NCBI RefSeq assembly: GCF_913776295.1 | Contig: NZ_CAJYOJ010000078.1 | Coordinates: 62,001-126,000, forward strand | Origin: an uncultured Pedobacter sp. | Lineage (GTDB): Bacteria > Bacteroidota > Bacteroidia > Sphingobacteriales > Sphingobacteriaceae | Reading direction: 5' to 3' | DNA length: 64,000 nt | Shown: one piece after another, positions 1 through 10,120 of the stretch | How positions within the stretch are numbered: the stretch's first letter is position 1 | Layout of the letters: every line of letters begins with the position of its first letter | Position numbers and translations under genes: made by a program | Notes under the pieces: generated by a model | Database searches by the model: none | Seen by the model: only the letters and a program-made list of their open reading frames with translations | What the model was told of the DNA's origin: nothing

Positions 1-470
1 AGTTCAATACCGATCTTTTTGGTTGGAAAGAAAGCAAAACCTGGGGCAAGTTCTACGCCGATATTGGTAGTAGTACCTAATTTTACTGCGTTATCGCCGT
101 TAGCATCAGTTGCTTTTAACTCACCGAAAGCCAAAGGCACTGATAATTGACCGAAGAATTTAAACTGATCTGATAAACCAACATAGTAACGGCCAAAAGG
201 GGCAACTTTAAAAGCGCCGGTCTGTGTTCTGTTGCTTACTTTTTTATCGTATTCGTAACCTACACCTGTACCAATTGCAAAGTTGTTGCCAACAAAATAG
301 CCAACACTAGGTACTACGCTGAAGTTGAAATCGGCTTTTGGAGCGCCATCTACTTTTGTAGAGTTTACACCTACGTTACCACCTAACATAAAATTTCCTT
401 TTTCAGTTTGTGCTTGTGCACCATAAACTAAACCAGCTACTGCTACTAAAGATAATAATAATTTTTTCAT
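1..470 (-). CDS. Outer membrane beta-barrel protein (partial, C-terminus beyond left edge)
   Basis: Reverse strand from ATG at 470 reads MKKLLLSLVAVAGLVYGAQAQTEKGNFMLGGNVGVNST..., a signal peptide followed by beta-barrel pattern; open through position 1. Resembles the protein at 3459-4112. Confidence 0.8.
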   Translation of the reverse strand, partial: MKKLLLSLVAVAGLVYGAQAQTEKGNFMLGGNVGVNSTKVDGAPKADFNFSVVPSVGYFVGNNFAIGTGVGYEYDKKVSNRTQTGAFKVAPFGRYYVGLSDQFKFFGQLSVPLAFGELKATDANGDNAVKLGTTTNIGVELAPGFAFFPTKKIGIE

Positions 471-704
471 CTTTTTTATTATTTATTTGTGATTAAAATA
501 TAGTCAATTTTACTATTTTAATTTCTGACTATATTTGCTTAAAAGTCAACACTTGTGCCAAAAAGCTTGCTTAAAGTCATCAAAAATTCAGTTTTTGATT
601 AACTTATTAGCTTACAAACAGATGTAAATTCAGTGTTAATTCAATATTATTTTCGTGTGACGAAAAATCAATCGATTGATTAATTTTTTAGGTATGACAA
701 ATTG

Positions 705-739
705 ACAATCTGACTTTTTTTGTAGAAATGTCAGATTGT
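705..739. repeat. Inverted repeat ACAATCTGAC / GTCAGATTGT with 15-nt loop
   Basis: Perfect 10-bp arms at 705-714 and 730-739, intergenic. Confidence 0.7.
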
Positions 740-787
740 TGTGTAGCAAAAATGGCAGGTTTCAGAAAAGGGTTTACCCGGAGTGGC

Positions 788-1345
788 TTAAACTTTACAG
801 GCTGAAATGAGGTTGTCTATTTTCTTTTGAATAATGGAAATCGTTTTTTCGTCATTCAGATTTCCGTCGCTATCGAATTTATTCTGGGCCTGTGCAATCA
901 AAACTTCTGGTTGTAAAACCGGATTCATATTAAGGAAAGTAAAAACAGGCGAAAATGCATGCTGCATTCTAACCGTTCCCCACATGCCCTGCGTTGCGCC
1001 CATAATAGCAACCGGTTTGTGCATCAATGGCGAATCTTTCCCTCGGCTGGCCCAGTCAATTACATTTTTTAGTCCACCGGGAATAGAATAATTATATTCG
1101 GGAGAGGCAATGATAAAAGCATCTGCAGTAGCCAAGGCATCCCTGAATTTCACCACACTTGCTGGTCGTTCCTCCACATTTGGTATATCGTGATCTTCAT
1201 TGTAAACAGGAAGGTCATCAAAACCAACGATTTCGAATTCGATATCTTTCGGGATCAAGCTTCCTGCAACTTTAAGTAACATCGCATTAAAAGAGCCTTT
1301 CCTTAAGCTTCCACATAAGCCAACAATTTTTCTGTTTTTTTCCAT
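788..1345 (-). CDS. NAD(P)H-dependent FMN reductase family protein
   Basis: GLCGSLRKGSFNAMLLKVA and SPEYNYSIPGGLKNVIDWASR motifs of the flavodoxin-like NADPH-dependent FMN reductase family. Confidence 0.9.
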   Translation of the reverse strand: MEKNRKIVGLCGSLRKGSFNAMLLKVAGSLIPKDIEFEIVGFDDLPVYNEDHDIPNVEERPASVVKFRDALATADAFIIASPEYNYSIPGGLKNVIDWASRGKDSPLMHKPVAIMGATQGMWGTVRMQHAFSPVFTFLNMNPVLQPEVLIAQAQNKFDSDGNLNDEKTISIIQKKIDNLISACKV

Positions 1346-1446
1346 GTTTATAAAACCAGCACTTTATCAAAATGTTTGCTTTTACGAGGCAAAACAGGAA
1401 CTGTTAAAAAATATAATCGCTAATTTTGACAGATAAGCTAGCCGTT

Positions 1447-2649
1447 ATGACTGAAAATACATCTACCGCCTCCATTATTGAAAAAACCGTTTTCCCGATA
1501 CTTTTTGCACTGAGTTTTTCGCATTTGTTAAATGATACCATACAGTCATTAATCCCTGCTATTTATCCCATTATTAAAAACAGCTATCATTTAAGTTTTT
1601 CGCAGATCGGGCTCATCACCTTGACCTTTCAATTGGCCGCATCACTATTACAACCATTTGTGGGCTTGTACACTGATAAAAAACCTCAGCCCTATTCTTT
1701 GGCAATAGGTATGGGCTTTACCCTCCTTGGTTTAGTTTCACTTTCGCTATCCAGTCATTTCTACACCATATTAATTTCGGTATCGTTTATCGGGATCGGT
1801 TCATCGGTCTTTCACCCTGAAGCCTCCAGGATGGCACATGCCGCATCAGGGGGGAAGAGGGGACTGGCGCAATCCGTTTTTCAGCTGGGTGGTAACGCAG
1901 GTAGTGCTTTGGGTCCGCTATTGGCAGCCTGGATTATTGTTCCCTATGGACAGATCAGCGTCATCTGGTTTTCGGTTATTGCGCTTCTGGCAATTGTGAT
2001 TTTAACTTATGTTGGCAATTGGTACAAGGGATTTATGCTTTCAAGAAGCAAAAAGATCAATATTCAAACGGTTGTGAATCAGTTTTCAAGAGGAGAGGTG
2101 GTCTTTTCCGTGTGTATTTTACTCTTGTTAATTTTCTCGAAATATTTCTACATGGCGAGTCTAACGAACTATTTTACCTTTTATCTGATCGATAAATTTA
2201 AAGTTTCAGTACAAACCTCGCAGCTTTATTTGTTTGTATTCCTGTTTTCGGTAGCTGCCGGAACGTTATTGGGAGGACCGATAGGCGATAAGATCGGGCG
2301 AAAATATGTTATCTGGGTATCTATATTGGGTACCGCGCCATTTGCTTTATTGCTTCCGCATGCCAGTTTATTCTGGATCGGTGTCCTTATCGTTCCCATC
2401 GGGATGATTTTAGCTTCGGCTTTTTCAGCTATATTGGTTTATGCACAGGAATTAATCCCCGGGAAGGTAGGTTTGGTTGCAGGATTGTTTTTTGGCTTTG
2501 CCTTTGGCATGGGTGGCATCGGATCAGCCTTATTGGGCAAACTGGCAGATTCTACCAGTATCGAATATGTATTTAATGTTTGTGCGTTTCTGCCTTTAAT
2601 CGGTTTATTAACGGGCTTTTTGCCTAATATAGAAACGAAGAAAAGATAA
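1447..2649 (+). CDS. MFS transporter, fosmidomycin-resistance (Fsr)-like
   Basis: ORF 1426-2649 with about 12 hydrophobic segments; FSHLLNDTIQSLIPAIYPIIKNSYHLSFSQIGLI is typical of Fsr-like MFS proteins. Internal ATG at 1447 is a likely start. Confidence 0.85.
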   Translation: MTENTSTASIIEKTVFPILFALSFSHLLNDTIQSLIPAIYPIIKNSYHLSFSQIGLITLTFQLAASLLQPFVGLYTDKKPQPYSLAIGMGFTLLGLVSLSLSSHFYTILISVSFIGIGSSVFHPEASRMAHAASGGKRGLAQSVFQLGGNAGSALGPLLAAWIIVPYGQISVIWFSVIALLAIVILTYVGNWYKGFMLSRSKKINIQTVVNQFSRGEVVFSVCILLLLIFSKYFYMASLTNYFTFYLIDKFKVSVQTSQLYLFVFLFSVAAGTLLGGPIGDKIGRKYVIWVSILGTAPFALLLPHASLFWIGVLIVPIGMILASAFSAILVYAQELIPGKVGLVAGLFFGFAFGMGGIGSALLGKLADSTSIEYVFNVCAFLPLIGLLTGFLPNIETKKR

Positions 2650-2755
2650 AATAATATGATGACAGGAAGTTTTAACGATCGGAGTACCGCAAAAGATCGT
2701 TATTCCCAACCCGATCCGATAGTTATCGAATAGGAATGTTTTGATTATCAGTGTT

Positions 2756-2791
2756 AAAAAAAACACCGACCTTATGATTAGATCGGTGTTT
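2756..2791 (-). terminator. Intrinsic terminator of the repeat-protein gene
   Basis: AAACACCGA...TCGGTGTTT stem, followed on the minus strand by a T-run (plus-strand A-run around 2757-2763). Confidence 0.75.
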
Positions 2792-2817
2792 GGTGATAAT
2801 AATGAATAGTTTGTATT

Positions 2818-3447
2818 TTACTTTAAATTTGCATTCAGGATAAAGTAATAAAGTTCAGTAGGAGAGAAATTGACATCGCCGCCTATCTTACCTGTAATTG
2901 ATTTGAGCTTCCCATTTTCTTCTGGAAAGATGCTTCTGTAGTATTCAATCTGAGCACCGCCAATTGATTTGATTTTCCCGTTTTCTTCGGGGAAAATACT
3001 TCTGTAATATTCGATCGTAACATGACCAATTGATTTTATTTTTCCATCTTCTTCAGGGAAGATGCTTCTATAATATTCGATAGGCGTATCTCCGATTGAT
3101 TTGACTTTCCCATTTTCTTCTGGAAAGATGCTTCTGAAATATTCAATTTTTTGATCACCCACAGATTTAATTTTACCATTTTCCTCGGGAAAAATACTCT
3201 TGTAGTATTCAAATTTTTTATCTCCAATAGATTTAATCTTACCGTTTTCTTCGGGAAAGATGCTTTTGTAGTATTCAAAATTGGTGTTGCCAATTGATTT
3301 GATCTTTCCGTTTTCTTCGGGGAAAATGCTTCTGTAATATTTTATTTCTGTATTTGCTTCGGTTTGTGCTTTTACATTAAATGGATAAGTTAAAAGCAGG
3401 GCTAAGCTTAAAACAATTAATTTTAGCCAGGTAAATCTATTTTTCAT
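2818..3447 (-). CDS. Secreted protein with seven tandem 22-aa repeats (YYRSIFPEENGKIKSIG-type)
   Basis: N-terminal signal peptide (MKNRFTWLKLIVLSLALLLTYPFNVKAQ) then seven copies of [IF][EK]Y[YF][RK]SIFPEE[ND]GK[IVL]KS[IV]G/T xxx. Confidence 0.85.
   Translation of the reverse strand: MKNRFTWLKLIVLSLALLLTYPFNVKAQTEANTEIKYYRSIFPEENGKIKSIGNTNFEYYKSIFPEENGKIKSIGDKKFEYYKSIFPEENGKIKSVGDQKIEYFRSIFPEENGKVKSIGDTPIEYYRSIFPEEDGKIKSIGHVTIEYYRSIFPEENGKIKSIGGAQIEYYRSIFPEENGKLKSITGKIGGDVNFSPTELYYFILNANLK
2900..3365 (-). repeat. 66-bp coding tandem repeat, about 7 copies
   Basis: Recurring ...cttctgtaatattc...ccgttttcttcgggaaa... at about 66-bp intervals, matching the 22-aa protein repeat. Boundaries approximate. 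Confidence 0.85.
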
Positions 3448-3458
3448 TTTATTGCAGG

Positions 3459-4112
3459 TTAAAAATGGTAATTGAAGGTAAACGTTGGTGTAAAATTTTG
3501 TAGGGCGAGCCTCAAATTATTGGTTTTATCGTAGTTGTAAAGCGATTCTTCAGCGTAATAATTTTGATGGAAGAAAGAGACAACAGGTACGGAAAACTCC
3601 AGGGCCGCATGTTTCGATATAAAATAACTAAAGCCAGGGCTGATGCTTGCGCCCCATCCTTTTATTTTGGCATCGGTACGGATCAGGTAACCTTCATCAT
3701 CAATGCGGTTGAAGGTATTGATCTGTAAAAGCAGGTTGGCCTGCATGAAAAACTTAAAACGATCTTTAACATCGATGTATTTGCGTAAGAAAGGAGAAAT
3801 GCCAAAACTAAATTCCTTTACCCCACGCTGTTCTTCGTAATAACCGTATTCATCATTCCATGCGATATAACTTTCGCCCCTGAGCTTCGAAAGATTTAAG
3901 GGGAGTTCTAAACCAAGGGCAAAATTATTGGCTAAAAAATAACCTCCTCTTGGCGTTAAGGTAAAAGTGTTTAAGCTGGGAGATGAACTGTTTTGTCTGG
4001 AGGTTCCAAAACTCAGGCTTCCGCCAATAAAGCCGGAGCCTTTTTCGGTTTGGGCATAGCTGCGCCAGCTAACGGCACATAGCAGTGCCATAATGATTAA
4101 TTTAGGTTTCAT
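3459..4112 (-). CDS. Outer membrane beta-barrel protein
   Basis: ORF 3459-4139; signal peptide from MKPKLIIMALLCAVSWRSYAQ, then TEKGSGFIGGSLSFGTSRQ and alternating beta pattern ending NYHF. Confidence 0.8.
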   Translation of the reverse strand: MKPKLIIMALLCAVSWRSYAQTEKGSGFIGGSLSFGTSRQNSSSPSLNTFTLTPRGGYFLANNFALGLELPLNLSKLRGESYIAWNDEYGYYEEQRGVKEFSFGISPFLRKYIDVKDRFKFFMQANLLLQINTFNRIDDEGYLIRTDAKIKGWGASISPGFSYFISKHAALEFSVPVVSFFHQNYYAEESLYNYDKTNNLRLALQNFTPTFTFNYHF

Positions 4113-4206
4113 TTTATTTGTGTTTTTGTGTGTAATCAATAATAATCATTATTGAAAAAAAAAGCAAGAAAAATGAACTGCTGGGTTAGTTGATTTTTTA
4201 AACGGA

Positions 4207-4237
4207 AAATCCCACAGTAATCGCTTCTGTGGGATTT
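4207..4237 (-). terminator. Hairpin, probable terminator of the M60-like peptidase gene
   Basis: AAATCCCACAG TAATCGCTT CTGTGGGATTT perfect 11-bp stem just after the stop at 4259 (minus). Confidence 0.65.
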
Positions 4238-4258
4238 GATATTTTGGCGATGATCAAA

Positions 4259-6553
4259 CTAGTGCGGCAGGTATATAGCAAACTCTTGAGGGATCCATGT
4301 TTCATACTTTTTCGTCGCTGTTTTTGCTTTTTCACTTACCGGTATTTTCCATATTTCGAAAAACGAAGATAGATTGGCATTGGTCGTTTTACAGATGGTA
4401 GTATACCAGAGATCAATCCGTTGTTGGTTACTCAGCGAATGGCCGTAGTATTTTCTGGGATCCATTTCGCGGTATATTTTATTGGCTTTGATGATAGACT
4501 CCCATCCGAAATGTTCAATAATCTGGATATACATGCACAAAGCGGTGAAGGGTTCCTTTCCCCATTTTTCAAAGGTAGGCTGGTTTTGGAGATAGCTATT
4601 AATTTTCTGCTTTACTTTATCCTTGCTCTCCATACCCTCGTGATTATAGAGACCCTTTTTTAGTACTTTATCATATACATACATGGTATAAAGGTTGGTG
4701 GTTACTTCACCAACTTCATCCATATCAAGCCCCCAAAATTGATGGCGATGGCCGAGCTCGTGGAAATGGCCCCAGCTTCCTTTTTCTTTCAGCATTTTAT
4801 CATTAAGCATTAATCCACAACTTTCATCGTTGGGGACCACAATTTTATCCCAAACCGTAAACATATAACCATAGGCAACCTGATTATCAACGACAATCCT
4901 TTCAGGATGTGTTCTGGTACGATTAATGATAGCTAAATCGGCATCTGCATCCATTATCTGGTCCCATAACTTTAGTAAGTAATCAGGATTTTCCAAATTT
5001 TTAATGCGATAGGTGGGTACCGTGAGTATAATTTTATCTGTCGCTAGTTCTGTCCATGGCGCAGGATTATTTTTGATGTTTGCCCACTCGGTCAATTTAT
5101 TTTTTTCCAGTTTGTAATAAGGCGCTTTTACCACACCATTGGCGGTAATACTGATTGATTTAAGCGTAGAACTGTCTGGAATTCTAATGTATAACAATCC
5201 GCCATATGGTGAAAAAATGGTTGTGGTATCTTTTTCCAGTTCAAATGATCTGGTGAGGTCAAAACCCGATCTTTCCAGCTGATCCAGATGTCTTAAATCA
5301 TCATTATGGATACCGATCTGTGCCTTTAAATATTGGCTTTTATATTTTGGGTCGATCACGATGTTTACTTTTTCGCCGGCCGGAACATAAACGCCTGTAC
5401 TGTGTAACCTGAAATAATTTGGATAAGGATCAGCTAAGCCTTGCGAACCTACCTGTACGGCTATATCAATCAATTCTGTGCCTCGCCTGGCATTTTTGGG
5501 TACTTCTCCTGGAAACGACTTACTTTCCGGATAAATAAAATCGCTTGAATTTTCTTTATTGTGAGATTTTTCGAAGAGATATTTTGAAAATTGATAACCT
5601 GCTTTTTTGGCTGCTGTTGAAATATCCAGTGGTTTTTTCAATGTTGGTATCGGAAGGGAATCGCTTATTGAAAGTACCGATTTTATTTTCTTAATCATCC
5701 TGCTCGTATCTGGATTGTTTGAAAAAGCCAGGTCGAGTGTAGGCTCTATTCCATAAGCATACTCGGTGGGGCTGGTCGCTTGAGGAGAAGATTTTCCAAG
5801 CTCACTCAAAATATTCTTCAATAGCAGGTAAAAAGGTTCTTTTGTTAGCGTCAAACTATCTTTGGCTTGCTCAGTCATTAATAGGGTATAGGAATTAAAT
5901 ATTCCGGCCTTACTTAATAAAGCATTAATTTTTATCAGATCATTTAAATATGATTTATTGGGATCTCTGTTTTTGAAAATATTTGGATATGGTGAGCCAT
6001 AAACCAAACTTCCTCCATCAGCTATGTATTTTTCAATGACTTTAAGCGCTGCTGTATCCTTCACATCGTTTGTTAAAAAGTAAATGTCTGTATGGGGCTG
6101 TAATTTATTGCTATCGGCTATATAAACTTTAGCTTTGTTTGCCTTTAATGCATTGATCAATGCTGCATCAGCTGTTTTGGTAACAGCTACTTTAAGTTTG
6201 TTGGCATGAGTCCGTGCGTTTTGGATAATATTCTTTAATAATTTTTGGACATTTTGATCGCTCAATAATTTACTCTCGAAATATTCGGATGAACCTATGG
6301 CAAAAATCTGTCCCTTTCCGAGAGCACCTGTCATGATTATCGTAGCCGAAACTTCTACTTGAGCAGCCAGGTTATGCGTAGCTATGATATGAGGTTCTTC
6401 ATTAGTGCTAAAGAACACTGAAACGAATTTACCCGTATCAGGCATGGGTAAGGTATTAATGCCTTTCAAAATCGCGGATTTTTGAAATTTTTGAGCAAAA
6501 CTTTGAGTAGCAAAAGATACCAAAATAAGAAGCAGAGTAGTTTTTAGATTCAT
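4259..6553 (-). CDS. M60-family (PF13402-like) zinc metallopeptidase, secreted
   Basis: Signal peptide; HFHELGHRHQFWGLDMDEVGEVTTN carries HEXXH plus a downstream Glu, as in M60/enhancin-like peptidases. Confidence 0.85.
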   Translation of the reverse strand: MNLKTTLLLILVSFATQSFAQKFQKSAILKGINTLPMPDTGKFVSVFFSTNEEPHIIATHNLAAQVEVSATIIMTGALGKGQIFAIGSSEYFESKLLSDQNVQKLLKNIIQNARTHANKLKVAVTKTADAALINALKANKAKVYIADSNKLQPHTDIYFLTNDVKDTAALKVIEKYIADGGSLVYGSPYPNIFKNRDPNKSYLNDLIKINALLSKAGIFNSYTLLMTEQAKDSLTLTKEPFYLLLKNILSELGKSSPQATSPTEYAYGIEPTLDLAFSNNPDTSRMIKKIKSVLSISDSLPIPTLKKPLDISTAAKKAGYQFSKYLFEKSHNKENSSDFIYPESKSFPGEVPKNARRGTELIDIAVQVGSQGLADPYPNYFRLHSTGVYVPAGEKVNIVIDPKYKSQYLKAQIGIHNDDLRHLDQLERSGFDLTRSFELEKDTTTIFSPYGGLLYIRIPDSSTLKSISITANGVVKAPYYKLEKNKLTEWANIKNNPAPWTELATDKIILTVPTYRIKNLENPDYLLKLWDQIMDADADLAIINRTRTHPERIVVDNQVAYGYMFTVWDKIVVPNDESCGLMLNDKMLKEKGSWGHFHELGHRHQFWGLDMDEVGEVTTNLYTMYVYDKVLKKGLYNHEGMESKDKVKQKINSYLQNQPTFEKWGKEPFTALCMYIQIIEHFGWESIIKANKIYREMDPRKYYGHSLSNQQRIDLWYTTICKTTNANLSSFFEIWKIPVSEKAKTATKKYETWIPQEFAIYLPH

Positions 6554-6668
6554 TTTCAGATATTTATATCCGCAATTTTAAATATCTAAAATCGTTGCAA
6601 CAATATGCTTTATGTTAAAAAACGCTAAATAAATCAGGTTTTTAGTGGAACAGATCAATTTTGGTAAC

Positions 6669-6701
6669 AAAAAAAATCCCGTCCTGAAACTCTGGACGGG
6701 A
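6669..6701 (-). terminator. clpB intrinsic terminator
   Basis: TCCCGTCC...GGACGGGA stem with an A-run on the plus strand (T-run on minus). Confidence 0.85.
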
Positions 6702-6715
6702 CTTAATCGCTATAT

Positions 6716-9316
6716 TTAATCCGCTTTTTGGTTCAGGAACACAAATTTATGATCGAACATGTCTAATTTAATTTTGCTGTCCTTATCAACTTTTCCGGCC
6801 AATATCTCTTTCGAGAGCTCGTTTAAGATTCTTTTTTGGATGACCCTTTTCAATGGCCTTGCACCAAACTGCGGATCGTAACCCAGTTGGGCCAGCCAAT
6901 CTAAAGCTTCGTCGCTGGCCTCCATTTCTATGCCCATTTCGGCCAGGGTTTGCTGTACCTGTTTAAACTGCAGGCTTACAATATTTCTGATTTCGCTTCG
7001 GTTTAACGGCGTAAACATAATCAGCTCATCAATCCTGTTCAAAAACTCCGGACGAATGGTCTGTTTCAGTACCTCGAACAATTCGTTTTTGGTTTTCGCT
7101 ATCACCTCCTCGCGGTTATCGTCGCTTAAATCTTTAAAGTTATCCTGAATTAAATGTGCACCAATGTTTGAGGTCATGATGATAATGGTGTTTTTAAAGT
7201 TCACCGTTCTACCTTTATTATCCGTTAAACGGCCATCATCCAATACCTGCAACAGGATGTTAAATACATCCGGATGTGCCTTTTCAATCTCATCGAGCAA
7301 TACCACTGAGTAAGGTTTACGTCTAACGGCTTCGGTTAATTGTCCACCTTCATCATAACCCACATATCCCGGAGGCGCTCCGATTAATCGCGAAACGGCG
7401 TGTCGTTCCTGGTACTCACTCATATCAATACGGGTAAGTGCATTTTCATCGTTAAATAAAAATTCGGCCAGGGCTTTGGCAAGCTCTGTTTTACCCACAC
7501 CGGTAGTACCTAAGAAAATAAAGGAACCAATAGGTTTGCGTTTATCCTGCAAACCGGCACGTGAACGGCGGATGGCATCAGAAATGGCTTCAATGGCCTC
7601 GTCCTGACCAGCTACACGTTGGTGCAGCTCTTCTTCCAGGTGTAATAGCTTTTCGCGCTCACTGGCAATCAGTTTGGTAACCGGAATACCGGTCCAACGG
7701 CCTACCACACCTGCAATATCATCTGCCGTAACCTCTTCTTTGAGCATACGGCTGTCGGTTTGCTGGCTTTCTAGGTCGGCTTTCAGTTTTTCAACCTTAT
7801 CCTGGGCTTCTTTGATTTTACCGTAACGGATTTCGGCTACCTTGCCATAATCTCCGGCACGTTCGGCTTGCTCGGCCTCTAATTTATAATGCTCAATCTG
7901 CTCCAATTCGTTATTCACTGCATCTACCAGGTCTTTTTCGCCCTGCCATTTCGCCTTAAATTCATCCCGCTCTGCAGATAAATTGGCTATTTCTTCTGAA
8001 AGCTCTTTAACTTTCCTGTCGTCTTTTTCGCGCTTAATCGCTTCGCGTTCAATTTCCAGACGCATAATCTCGCGGTCCAAAGCATCCACATGTTCAGGTA
8101 CACTGTCCATCTCCATGCGCAGTTTGGAAGCGGCTTCATCCATCAAATCGATGGCCTTGTCGGGTAAAAAGCGGTCAGAAATATAACGCTGACTCATTTC
8201 TACCGCTGCAATAATGGCTTCATCTTTAATCCTTACCTTATGGTGGGTTTCGTAACGTTCTTTTAAACCACGAAGAATCGAAATGGCATCCTGGGTATCG
8301 GGTTCCTCAACCATCACCTTTTGGAAACGGCGCTCCAACGCTTTGTCTTTTTCTAAATATTTTTGATATTCATCTAAAGTCGTTGCACCAATAGCGCGCA
8401 GCTCTCCACGGGCAAGGGCAGGTTTTAAGATGTTCGCCGCATCCATGGCACCCTCACCGCCTCCGGCACCCACCAGGGTATGGATCTCATCAATAAATAA
8501 GATAATATCGCCATCACTTTGGGTAACCTCTTTCACCACAGCTTTTAAGCGCTCTTCGAACTCACCTTTATATTTGGCACCAGCAATTAATGCGCCCATA
8601 TCAAGCGAATAGACCACTTTACTCTTTAAGTTTTCAGGTACATCGCCTTTGATAATCCTAAAAGCAATTCCCTCTGCAATGGCGGTTTTACCAACACCAG
8701 GTTCACCAATCAATATCGGGTTGTTTTTGGTTCTGCGCGATAGAATCTGGATCACACGGCGGATTTCCTCGTCTCGCCCGATTACCGGATCCAGTTTTCC
8801 ACTTTCCGCATATTCATTCAGGTTACGGGCATATTTGCTCAATGCCTGATATGTGGCTTCGGCATTTTGATCGGTTACCCGGTTGTCGCCACGTAATTCT
8901 ACAATGGCTTTTTTGAGGTCTTTCTCGTTAACACCTTGTTCTTTTAATAACTTGGAAGTGCTGTCATTAACAGCTAAGATGCCTAATAACAAGTGTTCTA
9001 CAGATACGAATTCATCTTTAAATTCTTTTAAAAAAGTTTGCGCTTTTTGCAAAACGCTATTGGCATTAGATGACAGGTATACATTGCTTCCGCTCACTTT
9101 CGGGAACCTGGCAATCTCTGTATCCAGATTTTGATTTAACACATTTAGATTCACGTTTAGTTTCTTTAAAACATAAGAAACCACGTTTTCATCAACAGTA
9201 AGCAAACCTTTAAGCAGGTGTGCCGTTTCAATAGCCTGTTGCTGATTGCCTTGGGCTATTTCAGAAGCCTGTTGAACTGCTTCCTGGGCCTTTATGGTAA
9301 AATTGTTGAAGTTCAT
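6716..9316 (-). CDS. clpB: ATP-dependent chaperone ClpB
   Basis: ORF 6716-9328; two Walker A motifs ([16 protein letters not shown]), Clp_N domain, middle coiled coil; start probably [17 protein letters not shown] at 9316. Confidence 0.98.
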   Translation of the reverse strand: MNFNNFTIKAQEAVQQASEIAQGNQQQAIETAHLLKGLLTVDENVVSYVLKKLNVNLNVLNQNLDTEIARFPKVSGSNVYLSSNANSVLQKAQTFLKEFKDEFVSVEHLLLGILAVNDSTSKLLKEQGVNEKDLKKAIVELRGDNRVTDQNAEATYQALSKYARNLNEYAESGKLDPVIGRDEEIRRVIQILSRRTKNNPILIGEPGVGKTAIAEGIAFRIIKGDVPENLKSKVVYSLDMGALIAGAKYKGEFEERLKAVVKEVTQSDGDIILFIDEIHTLVGAGGGEGAMDAANILKPALARGELRAIGATTLDEYQKYLEKDKALERRFQKVMVEEPDTQDAISILRGLKERYETHHKVRIKDEAIIAAVEMSQRYISDRFLPDKAIDLMDEAASKLRMEMDSVPEHVDALDREIMRLEIEREAIKREKDDRKVKELSEEIANLSAERDEFKAKWQGEKDLVDAVNNELEQIEHYKLEAEQAERAGDYGKVAEIRYGKIKEAQDKVEKLKADLESQQTDSRMLKEEVTADDIAGVVGRWTGIPVTKLIASEREKLLHLEEELHQRVAGQDEAIEAISDAIRRSRAGLQDKRKPIGSFIFLGTTGVGKTELAKALAEFLFNDENALTRIDMSEYQERHAVSRLIGAPPGYVGYDEGGQLTEAVRRKPYSVVLLDEIEKAHPDVFNILLQVLDDGRLTDNKGRTVNFKNTIIIMTSNIGAHLIQDNFKDLSDDNREEVIAKTKNELFEVLKQTIRPEFLNRIDELIMFTPLNRSEIRNIVSLQFKQVQQTLAEMGIEMEASDEALDWLAQLGYDPQFGARPLKRVIQKRILNELSKEILAGKVDKDSKIKLDMFDHKFVFLNQKAD

Positions 9317-9328
9317 ACCCCTTTTCAT

Positions 9329-9343
9329 TCAAAACAAATGCCA
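9329..9343 (-). promoter_or_regulatory. Sigma-54-like -24/-12 element upstream of clpB (weak)
   Basis: Minus strand TGGCATTTGTTTTGA compared with TGGCAC-N5-TTGC; correct spacing but -12 is GA instead of GC. Confidence 0.25.
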
Positions 9344-9450
9344 TATTAGTTTTGATTTTTAAATCGGAAATTTTGTCGTTAGGTGTTATTTTTTAATGAC
9401 TAAATTGCTGATATATAGTGTTTTGTGCTGAAAATTTGTCTTGTTTTGCT

Positions 9451-9614
9451 ACTGTCACCCTTAACGTAGTGAAGCATCTTTAAAAGATGGGTTTATATTA
9501 AGAATCTGTGACTGTTAACTAATTTGGGCGTTCCCTAATCCAGATGAAAAATCGGGCAAGGGGCGGGCTCATACAGAAAAGATTTTTCACTGCGTTCAGA
9601 ATGACAAGTTGTGG
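9451..9614. repeat. Dispersed Bacteroidota-type intergenic repeat
   Basis: ctgtcacccttaacgtagtgaagcatctt ... agatttttcactgcgttcagaatgacaag; related fragments elsewhere in the window. Confidence 0.6.
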
Positions 9615-9624
9615 ACTTTTACGC

Positions 9625-9655
9625 ATAAAAAAAGACGAAGTTTAATTCGTCTCTT
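9625..9655 (-). terminator. Hairpin terminator for the SRPBCC gene
   Basis: AGACGAA GTTTAA TTCGTCT stem (9633-9652) with A-run on the plus strand side. Confidence 0.7.
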
Positions 9656-9689
9656 TATCTTTTTTACTAAGTAAATATTTAATTAAATA

Positions 9690-10088
9690 CTATCCCAAGA
9701 TTTCTTTAAGTTTCGCTGTTTGATGATCAGCCAGTTTTTGAAGCGGGCCGGATGCCAACATTTTCATCATCATGTTCAAATCAGCTGAAATGATGTGTTT
9801 TGCTATGGTAGTTCCGTTTCCATGATCTGCTATTGTCCACTTTAATTCTACATCAAAAGGCGCTTTTTCGCTTGGGATTGCTGTTATTTCCTGGTTCTCT
9901 ACACGGCTCGAAATTCTGATGGCCAATTTGGCCATGTTCTGGATGGTAAACCGTGCATCATCTTCTGTTGATTCCCAGTTGTAGATGTTTTCCGGCATCA
10001 GCTGCTGATGATTATTCATGTTGGATAGAAAAGCATAAACCTCAGCAACCGGTTTATTAACTTCTACTGTGCTCTCGATAACAGTCAT
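9690..10088 (-). CDS. SRPBCC family protein
   Basis: 132 aa; MTVIESTVEVNKPVAEVYAFLSNMNNHQQLMPENI is a START/SRPBCC-like N-terminus. Confidence 0.8.
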   Translation of the reverse strand: MTVIESTVEVNKPVAEVYAFLSNMNNHQQLMPENIYNWESTEDDARFTIQNMAKLAIRISSRVENQEITAIPSEKAPFDVELKWTIADHGNGTTIAKHIISADLNMMMKMLASGPLQKLADHQTAKLKEILG

Positions 10089-10120
10089 GATATATTTATA
10101 TAGATTTTATTTATTCCGAC

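Noticed and set aside
834-1091. Plus-strand ORF of 85 aa
   Set aside because: Antisense to the clear FMN reductase gene; composition is a shadow frame.
2668-2733. Short ORF and weak hairpin (AACGATC...GATCGTT) after the MFS gene
   Set aside because: About 25 aa, no support; probably part of the 3' region.
3036-3293. 85-aa minus ORF with repetitive sequence
   Set aside because: Alternate frame of the 66-bp coding repeats of 2818-3447; repetitive only because the DNA is.
6930-9134. Five plus-strand ORFs inside clpB
   Set aside because: All antisense to a confident clpB; Ser/Leu-rich shadow ORFs.
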